A DNA stretch of 64,000 nucleotides from Galbitalea sp036266835 (GTDB taxonomy: Bacteria; Actinomycetota; Actinomycetes; Actinomycetales; Microbacteriaceae), in the NCBI GenBank assembly GCA_036266835.1, contig DATAXD010000040.1, forward strand, positions 62,001-126,000. Reading direction: 5' to 3'. Shown here piece by piece: positions 61,655 through 64,000 of the stretch; the first letter of the stretch is position 1; every line of letters begins with the position of its first letter. Position numbers and translations under genes: made by a program. The notes below the pieces were generated by a model. It was given only the letters and a program-made list of their open reading frames with translations, was not told the DNA's origin and did not search any database.

Positions 61655-62071
61655 ATGGGTCTCTTCAAAGACTTCAAGGACATGAAAGACATGGTCGAGG
61701 CCGCTCCCGGCATGATCGACTCGGCGCAGGAACTCTCGGCCAACGCGCAGGCGCAGGCCGCCGCATCCCAGGCACAGTTTGGCGCCATGGGCGGCGGGCA
61801 GGCCTACGTCAACAACCTCAACGCCGGAATGAACGGCGAACCGAGCGCAGACGCACTCAAGCCGATCAACGGCGTCACTCTCGAGACCTACACGGCCATC
61901 ATCAAGGAACTCGGCGCTCGCGGAAACGACCAGAGTTTGCTCCCCGAGATTGCGTCGTCACATGGGGTTAAGACCGCGGACTGGGACAAGGCGAAGGAAG
62001 GCTGGGGGGCTCGCATCAAGGACGACCGCGCTCTCGGCTCGAAGTTCAACGCCCTCTACACGGCCCCGTAA
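61655..62071 (+). CDS. Small soluble protein with amphipathic N-terminus, unknown
   Basis: A 138-residue protein. It starts MGLFKDFKDMKDMVEAAPGM, an amphipathic helix, followed by a Gln/Ala-rich coiled stretch (AQELSANAQAQAAASQAQF). A helical domain (ETYTAIIKELGARGNDQSLL, DWDKAKEGWGARIKDD) completes it. The ATG at 61655 is preferred over one 18 codons upstream. The next gene begins 2 bp after the stop and has a similar head (MGFFGDLNKL), so the two products probably work together. I do not recognise the family. Confidence 0.7.
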   Translation: MGLFKDFKDMKDMVEAAPGMIDSAQELSANAQAQAAASQAQFGAMGGGQAYVNNLNAGMNGEPSADALKPINGVTLETYTAIIKELGARGNDQSLLPEIASSHGVKTADWDKAKEGWGARIKDDRALGSKFNALYTAP

Positions 62072-62073
62072 TC

Positions 62074-62475
62074 ATGGGCTTCTTCGGTGACCTGAACAAA
62101 CTCCGCATCCAGGGCGAGGAGATGCGGGAGAAACAGGACGTAAAGGGCGACATGGCGAACGCCAAGGCCAAGATGGACGCCATGAACGCGGCGTACGCGG
62201 CGGCAGCTCCCAAGCCCGAGGATCCCGCCAGCGAGGCACGCCGTGTCGATGCGACGGCGACCGTTCAGTCGGCGTCGCAGACCGGAATGATGGTCAACAT
62301 GATGCAGGGCGTCAACGCAAACCTGCTCGTGATGGTCAACGGGATTCCGATGCCGGTGTCGACGATGCTCATGGTTCCGATCATGAACATGGTGCGTCTG
62401 CAGCCGGGAGCCCAGCTCTCCGTCTCCATCGATCCACAGGATCCGAACTCCGTACGGATCGACTGGAGCAAGTAA
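62074..62475 (+). CDS. Small protein partner of the preceding gene, unknown
   Basis: A 133-residue protein. An amphipathic head (MGFFGDLNKLRIQGEEMREK) leads to an Ala-rich helix. A compact domain unusually rich in methionine follows (SQTGMMVNMMQGVNANLLVM, NGIPMPVSTMLMVP), ending in LSVSIDPQDPNSVRIDW. The C-terminal part looks like a small beta-barrel. There is no signal peptide. It is transcribed with the preceding gene and closed by the hairpin at 62495-62557. Function is unknown. Confidence 0.7.
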   Translation: MGFFGDLNKLRIQGEEMREKQDVKGDMANAKAKMDAMNAAYAAAAPKPEDPASEARRVDATATVQSASQTGMMVNMMQGVNANLLVMVNGIPMPVSTMLMVPIMNMVRLQPGAQLSVSIDPQDPNSVRIDWSK

Positions 62476-62494
62476 GTACCCGAGCACCACACCA

Positions 62495-62557
62495 ACCGAA
62501 CACAGTCCGCGGATGCGGCGACCTCAAGCGTCGCGGCATCCGCGGTTCTGGTTCGGT
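62495..62557 (+). terminator. Two-tier hairpin terminator after the unknown operon
   Basis: An outer stem ACCGAAC (62495-62501) pairs with GTTCGGT (62551-62557). An inner 16-bp stem (62507-62522 with 62530-62545, CCGCGGATGC facing GCATCCGCGG) has one mismatch and a 7-nt loop. The U-tract is weak, but stability and position support termination. Confidence 0.75.
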
Positions 62558-62588
62558 GATCCTCCCCCGAGTGCACGAGACTAGAGCC

Positions 62589-63653
62589 ATGAAACTGCAC
62601 GACTCGAACTATCGGGGTTTCGCCAGCGACAACTACGCCGGCGCGCACCCCGAGATTCTTGCCGCAATCACCGAGGCCAATGGCGGCCACCAGATCTCCT
62701 ACGGCGAAGACGTCTACACGGCCGAACTGACCAAAGTTATGCGCAGCCACTTCGGCGAGCAGGTTGAGGTCTTCCCGGTGTTCAACGGCACCGGCGCGAA
62801 CGTCACCGCGCTGACCAGCGTGATGCCGCGCTGGGGCGCGGTTATCGCAACGAGCACCGCGCACATCCATTCGGATGAGGGTGGCGCGCCGGAGCGCATC
62901 AGCGGCTTGAAGCTACTCACCGTGGCCACGCCCGACGGCAAGTTCACCCCGGAACTCATCGAAACCGAGGCCTGGGGTTGGGGAGACGAGCACCGTGCCC
63001 AGCCAGCCGTGGTGAGCATCACGCAGACGACGGAACTCGGCACGCTGTACTCCGTCGCTGAGATCCGCGCGATTGCGGAATACGTGCACGCGCGCGGAAT
63101 GGTGCTGCACATGGATGGCGCCCGCATCTCCAACGCCGCCGCCGCGCTCGGAGTGCCGTTCCGCGAGTTCACGACGGATGCTGGCGTCGACATCCTTAGC
63201 TTCGGCGGAACCAAGAACGGCATGCTCTATGGCGAGGCGATCGTGGTGCTCGATCCGTCCAAGAGTGAGGGACTTATTTACCTGCGCAAGCTGAATATGC
63301 AGCTGGCGTCGAAGATGCGCTTTGTCAGCGCGCAGTTTCTCGCGCTCCTCACCGACGACCTTCACCTAAAGTCGGCGGCCCATGCGAACGCGATGGCAAC
63401 GCGGCTGCGCGCCGCGCTCGACAAAGGCATCGCGGATGGCTCGATCACCGGCCTGTCGTTCAGTCAGGCCACCGAAGCCAACGCGGTGTTCGCGGTGCTG
63501 GACAACGCTGCTGCCGACCGCATCCGCGAGCGCTTCCGCTTCTACGACTGGGACCGAGCCGCCGGCCAGGTGCGTTGGATGTGTTCGTACGACACTACCG
63601 AGGAGGACGTCGACGGATTCGTCGCGGCAATCAGCGAGGAACTCGCCCGCTAA
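62589..63653 (+). CDS. ltaE: Low-specificity threonine aldolase (PLP)
   Basis: A 354-residue fold-type-I PLP enzyme splitting L-threonine/allo-threonine into glycine and acetaldehyde. SDNYAGAHPEILAAI, HIHSDEGGAPE, LHMDGARISNAAAALG and the Schiff-base lysine in SFGGTKNGMLYGE (Lys209) are in family order. The stop TAA shares bases with the stop of the wall-anchored protein on the other strand (CTAA at 63650-63653). Confidence 0.92.
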   Translation: MKLHDSNYRGFASDNYAGAHPEILAAITEANGGHQISYGEDVYTAELTKVMRSHFGEQVEVFPVFNGTGANVTALTSVMPRWGAVIATSTAHIHSDEGGAPERISGLKLLTVATPDGKFTPELIETEAWGWGDEHRAQPAVVSITQTTELGTLYSVAEIRAIAEYVHARGMVLHMDGARISNAAAALGVPFREFTTDAGVDILSFGGTKNGMLYGEAIVVLDPSKSEGLIYLRKLNMQLASKMRFVSAQFLALLTDDLHLKSAAHANAMATRLRAALDKGIADGSITGLSFSQATEANAVFAVLDNAAADRIRERFRFYDWDRAAGQVRWMCSYDTTEEDVDGFVAAISEELAR

Positions 63654-64000
63654 CGGAATCGAATTGCTCGACGCGCACTGACCAGTGCGAGGCCGGCAAG
63701 CAACAGGAGAGCTGCCAGCCACAGGGCGGGTCCGGGGTCGACTCCCGTCGTCGCCAGGATGGCAGTTTGGTTCACGTTGACCGTGCCGTCCGGATCATTC
63801 TGGACAGAGATATCCGTCACCGTGATGGTCGTCAGGTGCACGGTTGTCGACGAGGTGACCACGCTCGAGTACGTGCCATCGCCATTGTCGATCAGAGGAC
63901 CGAAAAGCTGACCCGTGTCAGTTGAGTCGATGGTGACGGTCTCGCCCGGGATGCCGGTGCCCTCCGCGTCGGTCACATCCGCCGTGACCACGGTCTTCGA
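63650..64000 (-). CDS. Cell-wall-anchored Ig-like surface protein, C-terminal end (5' part beyond window)
   Basis: The frame is open to the window edge, so the protein starts outside. The visible ~117 residues hold a Big_1/invasin-like Ig repeat (VTADVTDAEGTGIPGETVTI, then NGDGTYSSVVTSS). A sorting signal follows: LATTG, a hydrophobic helix (PALWLAALLLLAGLALV) and a basic tail (SARRAIRFR). LAxTG is the class-E sortase form of the LPxTG signal found in high-GC actinobacteria. The protein should be linked to peptidoglycan. Confidence 0.85.
   Translation of the reverse strand, partial: SKTVVTADVTDAEGTGIPGETVTIDSTDTGQLFGPLIDNGDGTYSSVVTSSTTVHLTTITVTDISVQNDPDGTVNVNQTAILATTGVDPGPALWLAALLLLAGLALVSARRAIRFR

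Overview
This is 64 kb of chromosomal DNA from a high-G+C actinobacterium, roughly 64-65% G+C by eye. The gene content points to the family Microbacteriaceae: a DUF3073 protein, a mycothiol-type DinB/MDMPI protein, a DUF6421 protein, a septum-formation-domain protein, an LAxTG cell-wall sorting signal, many GTG/TTG starts and frequent leaderless genes. I call 63 protein genes and one degraded gene. I see no rRNA, tRNA, CRISPR array, insertion sequence or prophage. Two genes are cut by the window edges: a CocE/NonD hydrolase at the left and a wall-anchored Ig-like protein at the right.

Layout. 1-8 kb: CocE hydrolase, small membrane protein, RecQ, a frameshifted orphan Phd/YefM antitoxin, a DUF4287 protein and an acyl-CoA oxidase. 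8-15.5 kb: DMT transporter, MFS exporter with its MarR regulator and a palindromic operator, DUF1003 protein, DEAD-box RNA helicase with an RAERPA repeat tract, secreted esterase and a GNAT. 15.5-25.7 kb: a large RND exporter with an upstream TipA-like MerR regulator and a textbook 19-bp-spacer MerR promoter; a DUF4097-PadR operon with two CGATATATCG operators; a KimA-like APC permease joined to a two-gene CrcB fluoride channel; a flavoprotein.

25.8-53 kb is the purine region: purM, purF, purD, purC, purS, purQ, purL, then purA further on. The set is interrupted twice. Between purC and purS lies a mirrored pair of FAS1-domain proteins and DipZ-type CcdA-thioredoxin proteins. This resembles the mycobacterial mpt83-dipZ-mpt70 locus, and promoters like those of sigma factor K lie in front of it. 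After purL lies a two-gene restriction-modification module (gamma-class adenine methyltransferase plus XamI-like endonuclease) with a different base texture. 46.8-64 kb holds aldo/keto reductase, SDRs, chorismate mutase, TrmH-type methyltransferase, a solitary beta-class DNA methyltransferase, HAD phosphatase, pyrE coupled to a septum-formation protein, exonuclease III, AlkD, DUF6421-SDR, an unrecognised two-gene operon, and threonine aldolase.

Regulatory signals are unusually readable. Three regulators (MarR, MerR, PadR) sit beside palindromes placed as their family would predict. Many starts have a TAnnnT hexamer exactly 6-8 nt upstream, which marks leaderless transcription and helps choose starts. 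Convergent gene pairs are packed tightly, with three cases of physically overlapping stop codons and one bidirectional terminator that contains both stop codons.
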